Positions 23,761-37,015 are shown, counted from the first letter of the stretch. The stretch is DNA of 64,000 nucleotides from Sapria himalayana (GCA_029783825.1 JAREIK010002450.1:1059039-1123038); one strand, 5' to 3'. Numbers and translations: made by a program. The notes: a model not told the origin generated them from the letters alone.

Positions 23761-24265
23761 GAATTGAATCCGAGTCTCATTGCCATGTTGCATCAACATT
23801 AGTATTGTGGATACATTTCAAAATACTTAAATAGTCACATTGTAACTTTTTTGAAATTATGTGACACTGTCAAGATGAATGAAGTTAATCTAGATGTGAT
23901 AAAGTTGCTATTATTCCTATTTTCTTTGAGAAACAAGGTCAAAAAATAGTTTTAATACTTATCTAGAAGATCCATTGAGAGTTGGGATGAACTTATGCAA
24001 GCTTTTGTAACCAAGTTCTTCACACTTCAATCACATGACAACTAGGGGAGAGATTATCTAGTTTATATAAGAGGAGCAGAGACCTTTTATGATGTTTGTG
24101 ACCAATACAAATATCTACTAAGAAGGTGGCCACAACATAAATTCAAATTATGATTCCATTCCAAGGTATTTTATAATGTTTTGAACTACATGATGAGGTG
24201 TGTTGTGACTTTGTTATGCAATCTTATTTTATTAGCTATGCAATGTCCTAAAAGTTCATTAATGA
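23761..24265 (+). pseudogene. Ty3/gypsy gag remnant 1 (Athila/Tat type)
   Basis: Across shifting frames the Retrotrans_gag signature is visible: LCDTVKMNEVNLDVIKLL near 23855, then IESWDELMQAFVTKFF near 23970, then GAETFYDVCDQYKYLLRRWPQH near 24080. Such a string is the conserved gag core of Athila/Tat elements, where gag forms the particle shell. Many stops and indels; it stops where minus-oriented LTR-X sequence begins. Confidence 0.7.
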
Positions 24266-24269
24266 GAAT

Positions 24270-26340
24270 ATCTTATCAATAGAGATTCACAAGTACACGA
24301 GTCATACAAGTAGTAAGTAGACTTTTATCCAGATATTGATCTCATAATGATTATATCGGTAGTTTTGTTATTTAATAGTGAGATAACTTATTTTCAATAA
24401 ATTTAATATTCAAATTATTAGATAATCTTAGGTCCAATAGTTAATTTATTTAATATACATGATGATCTTTAAGTTGCTTAATTTATAATATGTTGGACAG
24501 AAAATAAAGGTTATGGTATTGTATAATGACTCTTTTCCCTAATGACATACAAGTTGATTATTACCATTGAGCTTGTCCCAATGGTAGTCCTTTCAGTATA
24601 TCACAACCAAGATAATAATTCATCTCTTTTCAAGTGTCATTCATAATCTCATACATTTTAAGCGACTTCATATTATACATGATGGTTAATTTGTATGAAC
24701 ATTCTTATTCTCTAGCCTCAGATGTCATTAAGACTAAATATTAACATAATTTGTAAGTATTAATAATTTTGGCTTCAAAAGTATCATTGTCAAATAATTA
24801 ATACATGCTTCCCTCAAGTTTCAATTATGAGAATCATATGAGTAAATTAAATAACAAGAATTATCACTACCTTGCGAATTATCACTACCTTGCGAGTCAT
24901 CACACACTCATGCATATATATAATAAAATGACATATAAAAGTATTTACATTTTTAGCTTTGTATCATACTTATAATGATTATTATACCCAAAATTTGAGT
25001 TTCAACATATAAATTTATATTTGTGCATCACAGTTAAAATGGTTATCACTTACTTCCTAAAATATACATAAGTGACTTGGTTTACCTGCAAACATCCACA
25101 ATGATAATTTTACCCAACCCTACCAATTGTCAGAATTCTAGTTCAAGTTCTATTTAATTATAATTCATCAATATCCATGATACAAAATAAATCAAATACA
25201 TTTATTATTGAATAAACATCAATATCACATCACTTATATTCTAATTATACAAACCCTAGACTCATACTGTTTTGGTACAAAGTCTCAAATCTATCCTAAA
25301 GATAGGTGTTGGGCAATTGTGCTTCAACAATTGTGATTCAGAAGAAGAGAACAACAGAGAAACAACAACAAATGATATATATGAAATCCACAATAACAAT
25401 CCAACCACAGGCAGAATCAAAAACTAAAAACAAAACCCACAATAAAAATGCACGAAATAATGTGGTTCACTAGTCGTTCAACACGACTAGCTACATCCAC
25501 TAAAAAATACTTATGCGTTACAGATTATAACCAAAATAGAGAGCTTACAGTATGTGTAGTGCAGAAACAGTCACGAAAAATCACGCAGAGAGAAGAAATT
25601 TCAGAGATGAACAGTTCCACACATGAAAAACAACAACCCAAAAAAACAAAATAAAAATAATTTATATTAATATGATTTCTTGTTTAATTAACCAAAGCGG
25701 GTCGGATCATTCGGACGGGCCAGAATCTGCTCCAAAAAAATTTTCGGCCCACTGACTGGATAGTGGAACCTCCATTATTGTGTTTTTGCTGTATTCCTGG
25801 CCTCTTAATATTTTATTTCCTGTACTTACATGAAAATATTAAAACATAAATAATTTGGTTATACAAAATAGATAATCAAAACAAATTATATACAACAATA
25901 GGGGATTTGAGTGTTATGCTCTCAAACTCTAGGAATTGCAACAAGTCCTATATTTCTTGCTTACTTGTGAAACCCTTAAGAATAGTAAAATTCACCCTTA
26001 GGGGTTTGTAGTTACCATGTCTTTGCTTATTGTATGAAGGGAAATGTAGACGAATGAAAGAGAGCTCCTTGAATTTCCATCTTTCACTTTTATACATAGG
26101 TGATTTTATATTAATCAAAGTAGGAAGTCATGACTTTCAAAAGAAAGTCATAATTTTAGCCTTCATCTTGTAAGCTCGAGGTTGAAACTCTAGGAAGTGG
26201 TCATGACTATAGACCGCATCTCAATCTTTATATAAAACAAAGTTAAAATATTGGTAATGACCATGCCTTGATCCTAATATATCTATAACATGAAGCAGTG
26301 GTAATGTAAAGTGGATGTGTATGATTGTTGATAGTTATTT
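24270..26340 (-). repeat. LTR-X family, minus copy, split by solo LTR
   Basis: Matches 1-1560 in the same orientation and 34.2-35.96 kb in reverse. The reverse-strand text near 26080-26150 gives TATAAAAGTGAAAG preceded by TTCCTACTTTG, matching TTCCTACTT...TATAAAAGAGGAAG at 34215-34258. It separates two plus-strand gag remnants, so it either inserted there or marks a rearrangement. The 591-bp solo LTR at 25307-25897 lies inside. Confidence 0.5.
25307..25897 (-). mobile_element. Solo LTR, family S copy 2
   Basis: 591 bp starting TGTTGGG and ending TACAACA, with perfect flanking duplication ATAGG (25302-25306 and 25898-25902). Shares long stretches with 5919-6496, such as CACGACTAGCTACATCCAC and GATGAACAGTTCCAC. 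Transcriptional direction by comparison with copy 3 is leftward. It lies within minus-oriented LTR-X. Confidence 0.92.
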
Positions 26341-26369
26341 AGGGATTTGGATGTAGCCGGTGGAAGCAA

Positions 26370-27875
26370 ACTATTTTGAATTTAAGCCTAGTATGATAGT
26401 GATGGTTCAATAGCATCAATATAATGGAAAGATATTGAAGGATTCAAACATGCACATTGCTATGTTTTTGGATTTATGCGACATATTCAAAATGAATGGA
26501 GTTAGCTTGTCATGATAAGGTTAAATTTATTTCCTTTCTTTTTGAGACAAGGTACTAAGTTATAGTGGTTTTCTCGAGGCTCCATTGAAAGTTGGATTAA
26601 CTGATGTAATCTTTCCTCACAAAGTGTTTAGCATCTAAAATCACCTCATAGTTGAGGAGTGATATCAACAAATTTTATTAAGAGGAGCTGGAGACTTTAT
26701 GATACACAAGACCATTATAAGGAGATGTTGAGGAGATGTCCTCAACACATTTTTGAATGATGATTCCAAGTATAAAACTTCTATAATTAGCTTAATTATA
26801 TGACGAGATGTACTATGAATGTAGCCTTAGAAGATTTGATTATGAATACATCTTGTGACGAGGCTTATTTATTATTTGAAGAGTTGACAAAAAATAATTA
26901 CTAAACTTTGAATGACTATGGCTTTGGGATAAGAAAAGCCAATTCACAATGATGGAAGCCAAGAAAAGGATATGGGTTTTCACTCAAACCTAATATTCCC
27001 ATACACTATCATCCAAACTTGAGAAATCACAAAAAATTTTTTTATAGGAACTATGATAGTGGGTATCAAATATTGGCTAAGTCCCAAAGAATTTTAGGCA
27101 TAATTTAATTAGATTAATAATTAAGGAGGGTCAAGCTTAAATTATCTGCACCAAAAAGTAAAAGAAAAGTTGTCCATGGATGACGAGTTGCTAGCAATGC
27201 TAATCAAGATGAAGTGAAAAAAGGATTGTCAAGAATACCGGATGGAGAAGCTTGAGACTAAGTTAAAAAATTCAAATGAGACAATACAAAATATATAAAA
27301 TTAGATTAGAAAACTAATATTATCATTGAAAGGAAGGAGCACGAATGATCTACACAATGATACATAAGCTACCCTAATGAAATATTTGTCCATAGTACTT
27401 AAAAGTGGAAAGAGCTAGAGGGGCAACATAAAGAGCCATCTAAAATAGAGGGAGCTTTTATTGGTAATGTTGTGATTTCCCAAAAGCTACATTTCCCACC
27501 ATGGATGATTCAAAAGTCATGGAGCCCAATCTCATGATAATTTTTAAGGCCACCCGCATCCACCAGATAGAATGTTCAACTCATATCCCCAGCTATAATT
27601 GATGGATATGGTGAATAGAGAACAAATAGAGACTAACCGAAGTGAAAAGAAATATGTGATGGAGAATGATACCGAATATATTCTTTTTATAATTTATATT
27701 TTCCACAAAGATTTCAAAGAGGGAAAATGGATAAAGAATTTGAGGGATTCCCTATATAATTTCCAAAAGTTAGATATTAACATTTTGTTTGCCGAAATAC
27801 TATCCCAAATACCTAATTATGTAAAGTTCATAAAAGATATCATGAGTAGTAAAAAAAAATTTGTAGATGTATGAA
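26370..27875 (+). pseudogene. Ty3/gypsy gag-protease remnant 2 (Athila/Tat type)
   Basis: Decayed frames show the Athila-type gag in order: HIAMFLDLCDIFKMNGVS near 26455, FSLRDKV-like text near 26540, HYKEMLRRCPQHIF near 26715-26750, LNYMTRCTMNVALEDLIMN near 26800 and EAYLLFEELTKNNY near 26865. The 91-codon open frame 27599-27874 then reads QKLDINILFAEILSQIPNYVKFIKDIMS, the block before the aspartic protease in Athila elements. No protease active site is intact. It is a second copy of the region seen at 23.8 kb, so two elements or a duplication are involved. Confidence 0.78.
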
Positions 27876-29386
27876 GCCATATATATAAAGGAAAAATATT
27901 GTGCAATCATTCAATGAAATATCATGAGGAAATTAAAGGATCCATAATATTTTACTATACCATGTATGATTAGGGAGCACAAATTTTGGAAGATACTTTT
28001 CAATTTAGAATAAAGTATCAACTTGATGCTTTTATCAATAGCACAAATATTGAAACTTGGTAAAATCACTATAATCTCCCTCTCTCACTCTAATTAAATG
28101 TTGGATCAATTAACCAAGCATCTAATGGGTATTATTTATGATGTATTGATTAAGGTTGATGAGTTTAGTTTTTTTATAGATATTGTTATGTTGGTTATGA
28201 AAGAATATATTAATCTCAAGATGATAATTTGTAGTCACTAGACAAACCCCAATTGACGTGAAGAAAGAAGAAATTTAAATTTTGAGTGAGGTCAAGAATA
28301 TGTAAAATTCATCCTTTATAAGGGGCAAATATTCCAGAAAATGACAAGAAAGGTTATTGGAGGATAGATAATCTACTCCACATAGCAATGCAATAAAATA
28401 TTGTCTTTCAATGAAAAGACTTTGTAGAAGACTACTAGCCTGACAAAGATTATATATATGACAGAAGAAAAAAACTAGTACAAAAGTGACAGATAATAAA
28501 GTGATGAAGATGACTATCATGAAGTTACAATATTCTTTAAAGTTATGACTTCAAACAATTATATAAAAGACTATTCCAAATATGAAAAAAAAATGAAGTG
28601 AAAGATCTAATTTCTCAATACACAATTTCGAAGATAATGAAAAGGAGAAATTGGAGATAACATATAAAGTGAAGGTGGAGGTAAAATCGTAATAGGTGGC
28701 TGATAAAAGGAAAGATGAAGACATAACAGAGATAGAAGATTTGGAGATTCCTAAGGAACTAGAGAATAATGATGAAGCAGTGATGAAAATTGCGGCTTCC
28801 AATAATGTTGTGACTTTGGTGTTTTAAAAACCAAAGGTAGTAGCTATGACTCCACATAGTTCCACGACAATTATCTTACATAAATTAAATGCTCAACCCA
28901 CAACCTAACACATCACCATATCACTCAAAAAAGTTGTGGTTTCCATGGAGTAGAAACCTTAGTGAAGGAAGTTTAAAAGAAGAAAGTTGTGAGATGATCC
29001 AATATCGAATGAAAAACCAAAAAGAAAAGAAGAAGTGAAGAAATATACTGAAAACCTAGCCTAGATAGCAAAGATCATCGATTGAGATATGAACTCATTG
29101 ATGGTCTAACTACGAATGTTAAACATAGTACTACTTGTGAAGCAACCTAATTTTTTTTTGTATTATATGACATAATAATAATATGTAGGCAGTCACATAA
29201 AATGTAGTGCATCATTCATTTATCTTGAAAGTTAATTTTGAAGATCAAACCTCATCACAACCCTTTAACTAACCAAAAAAAAAAGTATCTCTACCTTCTT
29301 GGTGCATTATGACACTACGACACAATAATAGTAAACATTTATTTAGAAGTAGGGAAGTTTATATATTTTTGTAAGTGGGGGATAGA
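27876..29386 (+). other. Decayed internal region of gypsy element, with likely polypurine tract
   Basis: No reverse transcriptase or integrase motif is readable. The A-rich stretch 28560-28760 has Lys/Glu-biased frames but no family. Near its end the purine tract AAGTGGGGGA (29373-29382) resembles Athila polypurine tracts and directly precedes LTR-X sequence, which suits a 3' LTR junction. Confidence 0.45.
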
Positions 29387-29923
29387 TTGTTCGAGGATGA
29401 GCAATGATTTTAGAGTGTGAATTTGTTTCTAATGATATAACAAAAACTTCATTTTGGAGGATTTTGATGAATAGTTGTAAAATCAAAAGTTTTTATTGTG
29501 AAATATGTAGCTTAGTGGAGTTGTTGACTAGAAGGGGAGTAAATAGTCATGTAAGTCATATAATTTGACATGTTACAACTTGATTATATCTTTGAGTTCT
29601 ATTAGTTTTAACATCCATTCTTGATCAAAATATTATACACAAAGTCATAACAATCTTTAAATGTCACTACTCTACCAACTTGTTAATACAATTAATTTAC
29701 TATGTAACATATTATTTGGATGCAAAGATTTCTTGGAGCCATAACCAAACTAGCATGAAATAACTTTGTGACTATGAAATAAAATTCATGCCGTAGCAAT
29801 CATGTACCCCACTGATGCTAAAATTCATGGTAGCCTTTATATGCCATGACTTTTCTTTTATCAAACCATGGAATACGCTAGCCAAAGTCTTGGATTTGAT
29901 ATGCACTCATGACTTTTGGCTGT
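29387..29923 (+). repeat. LTR-X family, plus copy, cut by hAT copy B
   Basis: Starts after the purine tract. GATTTTGATGAATAGTTGTAAAATC near 29460 matches TTTTGATGAATAGTCATTAAATC at 33164, and AAGTCATAACAATCTTTAAATGTCACTACTCTACCAA near 29640 has its equivalent near 33270-33300. It ends at the truncated 5' side of hAT copy B. Confidence 0.5.
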
Positions 29924-32507
29924 AAAAATGTTAGGGGTGAGGAACAAGAAATGACACAGTGCAAATATTGTATGAGACTTTTAACATGTAAGAGTTCGTT
30001 TGGGACTGGACACCTTAAAAGGCATGCCGAATTATGCACCAAAAAACATGGTCCATTAGATCCTAGGCAAACCTAACTCGGCACTGCATTTTTGGAGACT
30101 GGATCGAGTTCAGTCTCAAAGTTTACTCCCTTCATATACTCCAGCGAGTTGGGTAGGGACGGCATGGCCAGGCTCATCACATTGATGGGTCTTCCGATCA
30201 GATTTTCGGAAGATCCAAGGATAGTGCGCATCATGCATACATATTTTCAGCATGCCTATCGTAGGATTCCTAGGTCCACATCTAGGAATGACATACTAAA
30301 GATATATAAGTTAGAAAAACAAAAAATAATTAAGGAATTTATGGCATATAGTAGAGTAGTGTCCGTGACGTCTGATATATGGACAAGTCACGATGATTCT
30401 TCTTATGCATGTCTCACGAGCTACTATGTAGATTCTAACTGGACAATCAATAAAAAAATTTTAGAATTCTCTGAGATTCTTCATCCTCATGATGGCCCGG
30501 CCATTTTTGAGTGCGTGATGAAAATCTTTAGGGAATATAAAATTCAAAATAAAATGTTTAGTGTCACATTCGATAATGCATCTAATAATGGAGTAGCGAT
30601 CAACATGTTTGTTAGGAATATTAGAGATGCACCATTAGGAGAGATCTTTCAAGTCAGATGCATGTGTCACGGGATTAACCAGATTGTTCAAACGGGTATG
30701 AAGGTGTGTTCCCTTGCATTAGATAATATACGTAATACACTAAAATATATTCGCACTCCTCGCAGACAACAAGAGTTTGGTAGTCTCTGTATGTCTGTGA
30801 ATCTTAAGAAGAAAAAATACCAATCGGATGTGAGACATCGTTGGAATTACACGTACCCGATGTTAGAATCATGTGTTGGATACAAACATGTGATATCCGA
30901 CTGCATCAATAGTAAGAGTGACGAACTTATTATTGACGACATTGACTGGGCTTCAGGAATTTCATAAATGAAATTCCTGAAGATATTTTATGACACGACG
31001 AACATGTGTTCGTCGGTTTATATGCCCACTACTTGCATTGCACTCCGGTGCATATGCAACATTAGTAGCATGTTTAAGAAGTATCGAGCTGACCCGACAC
31101 TTAGCCATATGGTTGCAGAGATGGAAACCAAGTACTTGAAGTACTGGTCCACCGTTCCATCTCTTTATTGCCTCGCTGCATGCATGAACCCTAGGGTTAA
31201 GGTGGAAGGGGTAGAAAACAACATGACCTACATTTCCTCGTGCATGAACCTGGAAGACCACCTGAAGGGTTCATTCACGAGAAGTTGACTGACATGTTCA
31301 CATACTATGATACTAGGTATGATGGTAGTGGTAGTGAGACTGTGATTACGGACATTGATACCTTATTCGGAGATGACGATTTTTTTATTCAGCTAGTGAG
31401 GGGGAAACGTAGGGGTGGACCATCACATAGGAGCGAGCTTTCTCGGTACTTAGATACCGATTACTGCTCAATCCTATCACATTCTGATACTAAGAATCTT
31501 GATATATTACATTGGTGGAAATCATATGAATCCACCTTTCCCGTGCTATCTAGGATGGCACGGGGTCTACTGACTCCTCCGGTGTTGAGCATAGCATCGG
31601 AGTCTGCTTTTTCTGTTGCAGTGACTGTGATTTCGGATACGAGATCGAGATTACGTCCAGATATTGTTGAGGCCTTGGCTTGTTTGAAGGATTGGGAGGA
31701 TTCGAGGTTTAGCATCCATGGTCATGCTGGAGCTGGGACTGGGACAGGGACTATAGCCGCATCCACTACGATGGCGTAAGAGTTGTTTGCTGATGATGAT
31801 GATCTATATGATACTAATCTTGATGTTGCGGCTGATTATGCTCATTATATGCTGATTGATGATTGATGATGATCTACTATTTTTTGATTTCGATATTTTT
31901 TTTATTGATTGTACGCTTTGTTTGTATGTTGTGTTGAAACTGTAATTTGTTTTGGTTCGGACCTTCGGTTTCAAATGGCCGATTGGTCATTTTTCATTTG
32001 AGTTGTTTATGTTTTTTTAAATTTTTATTTTTATTAACAAAATATATTGATTTATTTATTTTTTTGTTTTAATTTTTTATTTTAAAATTTATAACTTTAT
32101 TATATAATTCTAATAAATTTTAAACTAATTTTAAATTACATTAAAAAAAATTTTAAACTTTGTTATTTTAATAAAATTTAACATTTTTCATATTATAAAT
32201 ATATAATATTATACATTATCTAAAATTTTATATATATTTTAATAATTTATATAAATAAAATAAAATAAAAATTTAAAAAAAAAATTTCTGGCCCGTACGT
32301 CTTGGTTTGGCCCGTATGGCCAGGCCCGGCACGGCACGGCACGGCTCGCCGTGCCTGCAGGCCGTGCCGGCCCAGCTTTTTTAAACCGTGCCTGGCCGGG
32401 CACGACACGGTACAGTAACCGTGTCGTGCCAGGCCCGGCACGAAGGCATGCTCGTGCTCAAAAAAATGGGCCGGGTCGGCCCAGCCCGGCCCCGTTTGAC
32501 ACCTCTA
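29924..32507 (+). mobile_element. hAT transposon copy B, 5'-truncated
   Basis: Begins abruptly inside the BED-finger coding region, with homology to copies A and C starting near the GGGGTGAGGAAC at 29935, and ends with a clean TIR, TTGACACCTCTA, at 32507. The 5' TIR, promoter and about the first 55 codons are missing, so no target duplication can be checked. The 3' end holds CGGCACGGCACGG subterminal repeats. Loss of one end means it could not move even with transposase supplied. Confidence 0.92.
29935..31866 (+). pseudogene. hAT transposase copy B, truncated and broken
   Basis: Retains the BED finger C-terminal half (CKYCMRLLTC ... HLKRHAELC), the core and the dimerisation domain. Lesions: the PRQT stop also found in copy A (TAA near 30075-30077); a TAA at 30965-30967, where A and C read TTT inside a short palindrome; a 1-bp deletion near 31250 (GAAGACCA for GAAGAGCCA), shifting the frame for the last part (31240-31779); and a TAA after ATGGCG near 31777-31779. 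The second-Asp motif VTFDNASNN is intact here. C-terminal motif ILHWWKSYESTFPVLSRMA is readable. Confidence 0.92.
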
Positions 32508-35500
32508 ATTCATGCACACAATAGGAATAAAATGATAGCTCTTCCAACCATAATGTGGGATATTAATTCATGTGCCAATACCTAAAATTAAGATATATTT
32601 AATCATTTCAAGTATAATGTTTATGAAACCAATATCATGATTGCTTGTATAGGCTACTCCATTATGCATATAATATAAAAATTGACTTTTAATTGATATT
32701 TTGTTGGTTAATAGAATATTCTTAAGGGTTTCAACTTTAGTGTGTGAGTTTCCTATCATAGTAAGAAATGATGACAAGTAAGCCACATGAAAAGGCTAGA
32801 TAGATGTGATTCATATGTGGTAATATTAAATCATATGACTTTCATTAATGAAACATAAAGAAAAATATATATTAATTGTGCGAGTAAGACTCTAACATAG
32901 TCAAAAGTATAAATCTTTGTATTGCAACATCAATTCTTATCAAGAAAGATTGTAGATTTCGAAGAATATGAATGCATATTTGATGTAACCATTAAGGGAA
33001 TTTAAAAAGTTGCCTAAAAGATATAGACTTATGAATCATTATTTGATATTCAAACTATTGAATATTCTTTTATATTTTGGTGATCTATGATAATGTATAG
33101 GCATAGAAATGAGATAATTATGAATTGATTTCATGACTTTGGAGTTTTGACAAATTTTGATGAATAGTCATTAAATCAATAGGTTTTTGGAGTGTTTGGC
33201 CTTAGGATAGAGTATTAAGTCTCACAATATTTTTGGAATCAATTCAAAAACTCATATTATACCTAATTGATCATGATAATCTTTATACGTCATGACCCTA
33301 CCAAGTCATTAGCACAATCCTTCTACTATCTAACATATTTTTTGTGGTTATAATATTATCATGGAGTCACATCCATACTTATCTCTTAAACTTTAATGAT
33401 TGTGACATTAATTTTATATCATAGCAATCAAGTACCCTACTAGTGCTGAAAGACATGGTTATGTCCTAGCACCATAACTTTGTCTCTAATATGACTCAGT
33501 AGTCTCAAGTTAGAGTCATGAATTTTTTACAAAGTTAGGACTTTTGAGCTATAAAAAGTTAGAGAGCTAAAACTATTCAGGCCAACTTGTGGAAATTATT
33601 TAGTATTGTGACTTTTGTGACAAAATATTATAGAGAGCATTACTTGAGTGATAATTTTTCAAGGTCATGACTCTTATTCTAAAAAAAGCAAAGTCATAAA
33701 GATAAGATATATTAGATAAGTGAAGACTAGTGTTGTGACCACTCACAGCATCACAAACACTTAAGATACCTGAAAGGCCTACTTTCATGTTGCGGCCATT
33801 GTTTAGTGTCATGGCCATTGGGTACACATGAGAGACACTCCAAGTTTCATTACCATTTCATGGTATTATGGCTATATGATGATCAAGCGAGATGAATACC
33901 AATGTTGAGACCATTTTTTTGCATCATGACCATATTATGATATGAAAGGCCATTCACGACACAATGGCCATTCCTAGAGACATGATCTTGTATGAAGAAC
34001 AAGAAACATAAATACATGAAGCTGCAACCACTTCCCAACATGATTATTTTGTATCATATAGATATAAAGCTAAAGTCATCATTATTGACCAGCACTACAA
34101 CATTGTATTACAAAAAGATTATGATATATTTCAGGGTCACTACCATTAATAGAGCCATGACCTCAAGCTTAAGAGATGAAGGTCAAAGTTATTATTTTTT
34201 TTCTAAAAGTTGACTTCCTACTTAAAGTAATGTAAAATTGCTTTTGTATAAAAGAGGAAGAGCAAACATTTATAGCAATCCCTCCATTTTTCTTCTTCCT
34301 CCATGTAACAAGAAAGAGCCACATTGCAGCTACCAATTCCTAAATGTAAATTTTGTACTCTCTACAGGCTCCACAAGAAAGCAAGGGATATAAGACTTAA
34401 TGCTAATCCCTAGGTTTGGGGGAATTATACTCAAACACCCCATCTCTAGGATAGATTCAATATTTTTTATCAAAATAGTATTTGGTCTAGGATTTGTGTA
34501 GGTTTATGTGGTGTGATAATGGTTTTACGTTAATGGATATGTTTTGATTCATGTCATGTTATGGATATTGAAGGAAAAGTGATTAAATAGAACTTGAATT
34601 AGTGTTTTGACTATTAGTAAGTTTGTGTGAGATTTTCATGGTGGATGGTACAAGCAAACCTTGAGGCTCATAACATATATGGTAGGAAGATGAAAATATA
34701 CATTAAAACCTATAATGCATGAGATAAACATATACATTAAAACCTAAAATTTAAGTATAATAATCATTGTGAGTATGATATTTCTGAAGATGAAAGTATA
34801 CATATTTTTACATACCAATCAATTATACACATCTTAGAAGAACTGGTTCTCAATTAGGATGAGTAGTATATAGAATATTCTCATAAGAGTTTCACATTTA
34901 ATTTGTGAGTCACGTCATCATAGAGGAGGATGGTGGTAGGTAGTCATAGGGACATACATGAGTATGTTATGACTCATAATGTGGTGATAACCCTTATAAG
35001 TTACTTTCACTCATATGGTTCCCACTAGTAAAACTTGAGGCAAGTGTATGTTAATTATACAAATAAGGTATTTGACACATAAGGCCAAAGAATAAAAGTA
35101 TACATATGAAGCAACCATCAAAGATAATTGATTAGTTGCCTAAAAGGTATGATAATATGAATAACTCTCATGTAAAAATGATTTATTATCTTGGTGGAGA
35201 TGTACTGAGAAAATAACTATGAGGAGACCCCTATTGGGATGGACACAATTATGATAACCATCTTATATACCATTAGAAAAATAAGTCATAACATAATAAC
35301 TCAAATTTCATTCTATATTCAAATATTGTATAATTCAAACTAATTTAAACATACATCACATAAAGTAAATAAAAAAAACCCATGGATCTAAGATTGATTC
35401 CACAATCCAAAAATTTATTTCTTTAGATTAATTTATCTCACTATTGAATAATTGATATGTCAATACAATTCCAATAAGATTGATATCTAGACAAAAGTCA

Positions 35501-35973
35501 TATTTACTAATTGTAAAAGTCATATACTTGCAAATCTCTATTTATGAGATATTCTTGCTAATGAGCTTATAAAACATCACATAACAATGAAAATTAAGTA
35601 GTTTAACAGATTCATAATAATGACCTCTGAGCATAAATGATGTATTGTCCTGGTAGTAAAATACCAATAAGATAGCTATGAGAGGATCATCATTAGAAAG
35701 GGATCAATAGTTGATAAACACTTTGTATGTTAGTAGGGCAAAATCACATTCCACAATCATCCAAATTTTATTCTAAGACTAAGCATAATCACAAAAAGCC
35801 TATTTATAAATTATATCACAAATAAAAATTTAAATCAACACTATAATCTAGGATTTATGACTTAAATCTTATTTATTATGCATATTAGAGCAACTATTAA
35901 TTATCATTGACTGACTAAATATTATATATGCAATCCTTGTAAGATTGATATCTAGACTAAAGGTCTACTTTAT
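32508..35973 (+). repeat. LTR-X family, plus copies, with TATA box
   Basis: 32508-33100 resembles the downstream part of LTR-X and 33110-35970 looks like a fresh start of the repeat (GTTTTGACAAATTTTGATGAATAG near 33155). The stretch 33340-33960 is rich in GTCATGAC words in degenerate tandem order. After the TATA at 34247 the text is the reverse complement of 25.2-26.1 kb, and 34770-35000 matches 39550-39800. The open frames here have no protein similarity I recognise. Confidence 0.5.
34247..34253 (+). promoter_or_regulatory. TATA box of LTR-X
   Basis: TATAAAA within TTTTGTATAAAAGAGGAAG. The equivalent minus-strand site in the 24.3-26.3 kb copy is also TATAAAAG. This gives the direction of transcription of the LTR. 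Confidence 0.5.
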
Positions 35974-36415
35974 CTAGACTAAAGGTCTACTTTGATAAGT
36001 GACTCTCACCCAACTAGCTTTTTGGATGCACCTAACCATAAAATTAATTATTATAACAAAGTCACAATAACTACCTCCCAAGATTCTAGATGATGTATGA
36101 GACAATTCTAATATTTTTCTACCTGACAAATAATTTATCAATTCTATCTCATGCGTGTGCCATTTGAACTTTCCAATACCAATTAGTATTATCAAGTAGT
36201 TTACATAGTTCACCTTTGTATCAACTTTCTCTAGTTGAACAAATTTATTCTCTACTTATTTTATTATATAATTATGCTAGATATTAATGTGCTCTGTTCG
36301 TGCATTAAATACTAGATTCTTTGCTAAGTAAATAACATTTAGACTATCACAACTGAGCCTCTGGTTCTTCTACTCAAAACCAAGCTCTACACATAGCCAC
36401 CCAATCTAAATAGCT
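35974..36415 (-). pseudogene. copia RNase H C-terminal remnant
   Basis: Read leftwards: GWLCVELGFE near 36395, then DSLNVIYLAKNLVFNARTEHI near 36335-36275 and VQLEKVDTKVNYVNYLI near 36215-36165, which is the last part of copia RNase H with its conserved Asn-Pro-x-Phe/His-x-Arg-x-Lys-His-Ile block. Interrupted by the MITE on its right. Stops are present. Confidence 0.78.
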
Positions 36416-37015
36416 TAATGGTATCAACTTGGTTGGGCATCCCGAGCATGACACCAGGCAAAACATTAAAATGTCATGTCTGGCTTGGCATAACATGGTC
36501 CAAAATTATGCCTAGACCTGGGCTATGCTAGGCCAATGTTTCTGGTATGCATACTATGAAAGATGCAACACAACATGGCCCGACATGTCCAGCCCATGTA
36601 GGCTAGTATTGACCTGAGTAGCCAAAGCAAGCTATCCTAAACCCAACCTAAGCTAGCCTAGACATGAGTCATGCTATCTAGGATCTAACCAAGGCTAGCC
36701 TAGACTTGACCTAGAGATGCCTAGAATGAACTAGGCTAGCCTATAATGAACCTAGGCTAGCCTTGGATGAACTTAGGTTAACCTGGCCATGCTTGACTAG
36801 ACATGATTGAGCATGACCTAGTATAATTAGGAATGATTCAACATGACTTGAAAAAATGGCAGCCAATGGTCCATGTTAGGATACCTATTTTAAGAGTCAT
36901 TCCAGCATGATACAACCCATGCTAGAAAGCATGTCATTTTAGGCTAGACACATTGGCTTGACTGAGTCTAAAAAACATGATTTGCCAATATTGTATGACT
37001 TATTTGATACCTCTA
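36416..37015. mobile_element. Non-autonomous hAT-like element, 600 bp
   Basis: Ends TAATGGTATCAACTTGG and, in reverse, TAGAGGTATCAAATAAG belong to the hAT end family of this window. Flanks AAATAGCT (36408-36415) and AAATAACT (37016-37023) agree at 7 of 8 bases. Taking out the element and one flank restores copia reading from the KEVI block to the GWLC block in one frame on the minus strand. Inside are many degenerate copies of CTAGGCTAGCCTAGAC and GGCATGGCC-type text. No coding capacity. Confidence 0.87.
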
